In this document: positions 5,576 to 5,643 of the stretch, in pieces
Layout: the number at the start of each line of letters is the position of its first letter
How positions within the stretch are numbered: position 1 is the first letter of the stretch
Source: Promethearchaeota archaeon
GTDB taxonomy: Archaea; Asgardarchaeota; Lokiarchaeia; Sigynarchaeales; SOKP01
Direction of reading: 5' to 3'
DNA: 5,643 bases
NCBI GenBank assembly: GCA_019894655.1
Contig: JAGXNZ010000236.1
Location: forward strand, 1 to 5,643
Notes under the pieces: model-generated
The model's input: the letters and a program-made list of their open reading frames with translations, nothing else
Database searches by the model: none
Told to the model about the DNA's origin: nothing
Position numbers and translations under genes: made by a program

Positions 5576-5643
5576 ATACCAAAAAAAAAAGCAAATAAGG
5601 AATTAATCCCCCAACCCCAAAGTAGGTTTTTAAGAGTTAAATG
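5576..5643 (+). CDS. rps27e: 30S ribosomal protein eS27, N-terminal part, cut by window end
   Basis: The frame reads KKKANKELIPQPQSRFLRVK with the first bases of a Cys codon at the window end. IPxPxSxFLxVKC is the typical N-terminus of archaeal eS27, a zinc-ribbon protein of the small subunit, and the position right after rpl44e is also typical. The upstream in-frame stop is TGA at 5567-5569, leaving only TAT, ATT and ATA before the Pro codon, so no ATG, GTG or TTG is available. GGTGAT (5565-5570) is a good ribosome binding site and best spaced for ATA at 5576, with ATT 5573 as the alternative. The A10 run at 5581-5590 could hide a sequencing indel, though no other frame supplies a clean start. 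Identity is sure; the exact start is not. Confidence 0.85.
   Translation, partial: MPKKKANKELIPQPQSRFLRVK

Overview
The window comes from an AT-rich archaeal chromosome. It carries four archaeal ribosomal proteins (uS12, uS7, eL42 and the start of eS27), one of which, eL42, has the archaeal/eukaryotic zinc-ribbon form. Several genes start at TTG or another non-ATG codon, and the ribosome binding sites that are visible are of GGTG type. The style of the ribosomal proteins, and a protein that joins an ArsR-like helix-turn-helix to an ATP-cone, would fit an Asgard or related archaeon. That placement is an impression from sequence alone, not a phylogeny.

Layout. Positions 1-166 hold the end of an unidentified upstream region, a 9-bp hairpin and the rpsL promoter region. 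rpsL (uS12) and rpsG (uS7) follow as a tight pair on the + strand. In many archaea this pair leads into elongation factor genes. Here it runs instead into about 970 bp without an intact gene (1229-2194). That stretch holds a terminator-like hairpin, a decayed minus-strand reading frame interrupted by amber stops (about 1253-1651), and a frameshifted second copy of the last third of rpsG (1697-1928). It ends in a very AT-rich promoter/operator-like region (about 1960-2194).

The main gene of interest is at 2195-4192 (+). It encodes a 665-residue protein with an ArsR-like winged helix, an ATP-cone, and a long region resembling class III anaerobic ribonucleotide reductase (NrdD). The Cys-Cys-Arg catalytic motif and the C-terminal zinc/glycyl-radical domain of NrdD are missing. 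I read it as a probable nucleotide-sensing DNA-binding regulator built from a dead reductase, not as an enzyme. It converges on pyrB (aspartate carbamoyltransferase catalytic chain, minus strand), with only 7 bp between the stop codons.

pyrB is divergent from rpl44e (eL42), across a 150-160 bp AT-rich spacer with an inverted repeat and a clear TATA-like box. rpl44e is followed immediately by the beginning of rps27e, which the window edge truncates and which seems to lack a standard start codon. Functionally the window mixes translation genes with pyrimidine synthesis and a putative nucleotide sensor. Any regulatory link between the last two is inference.
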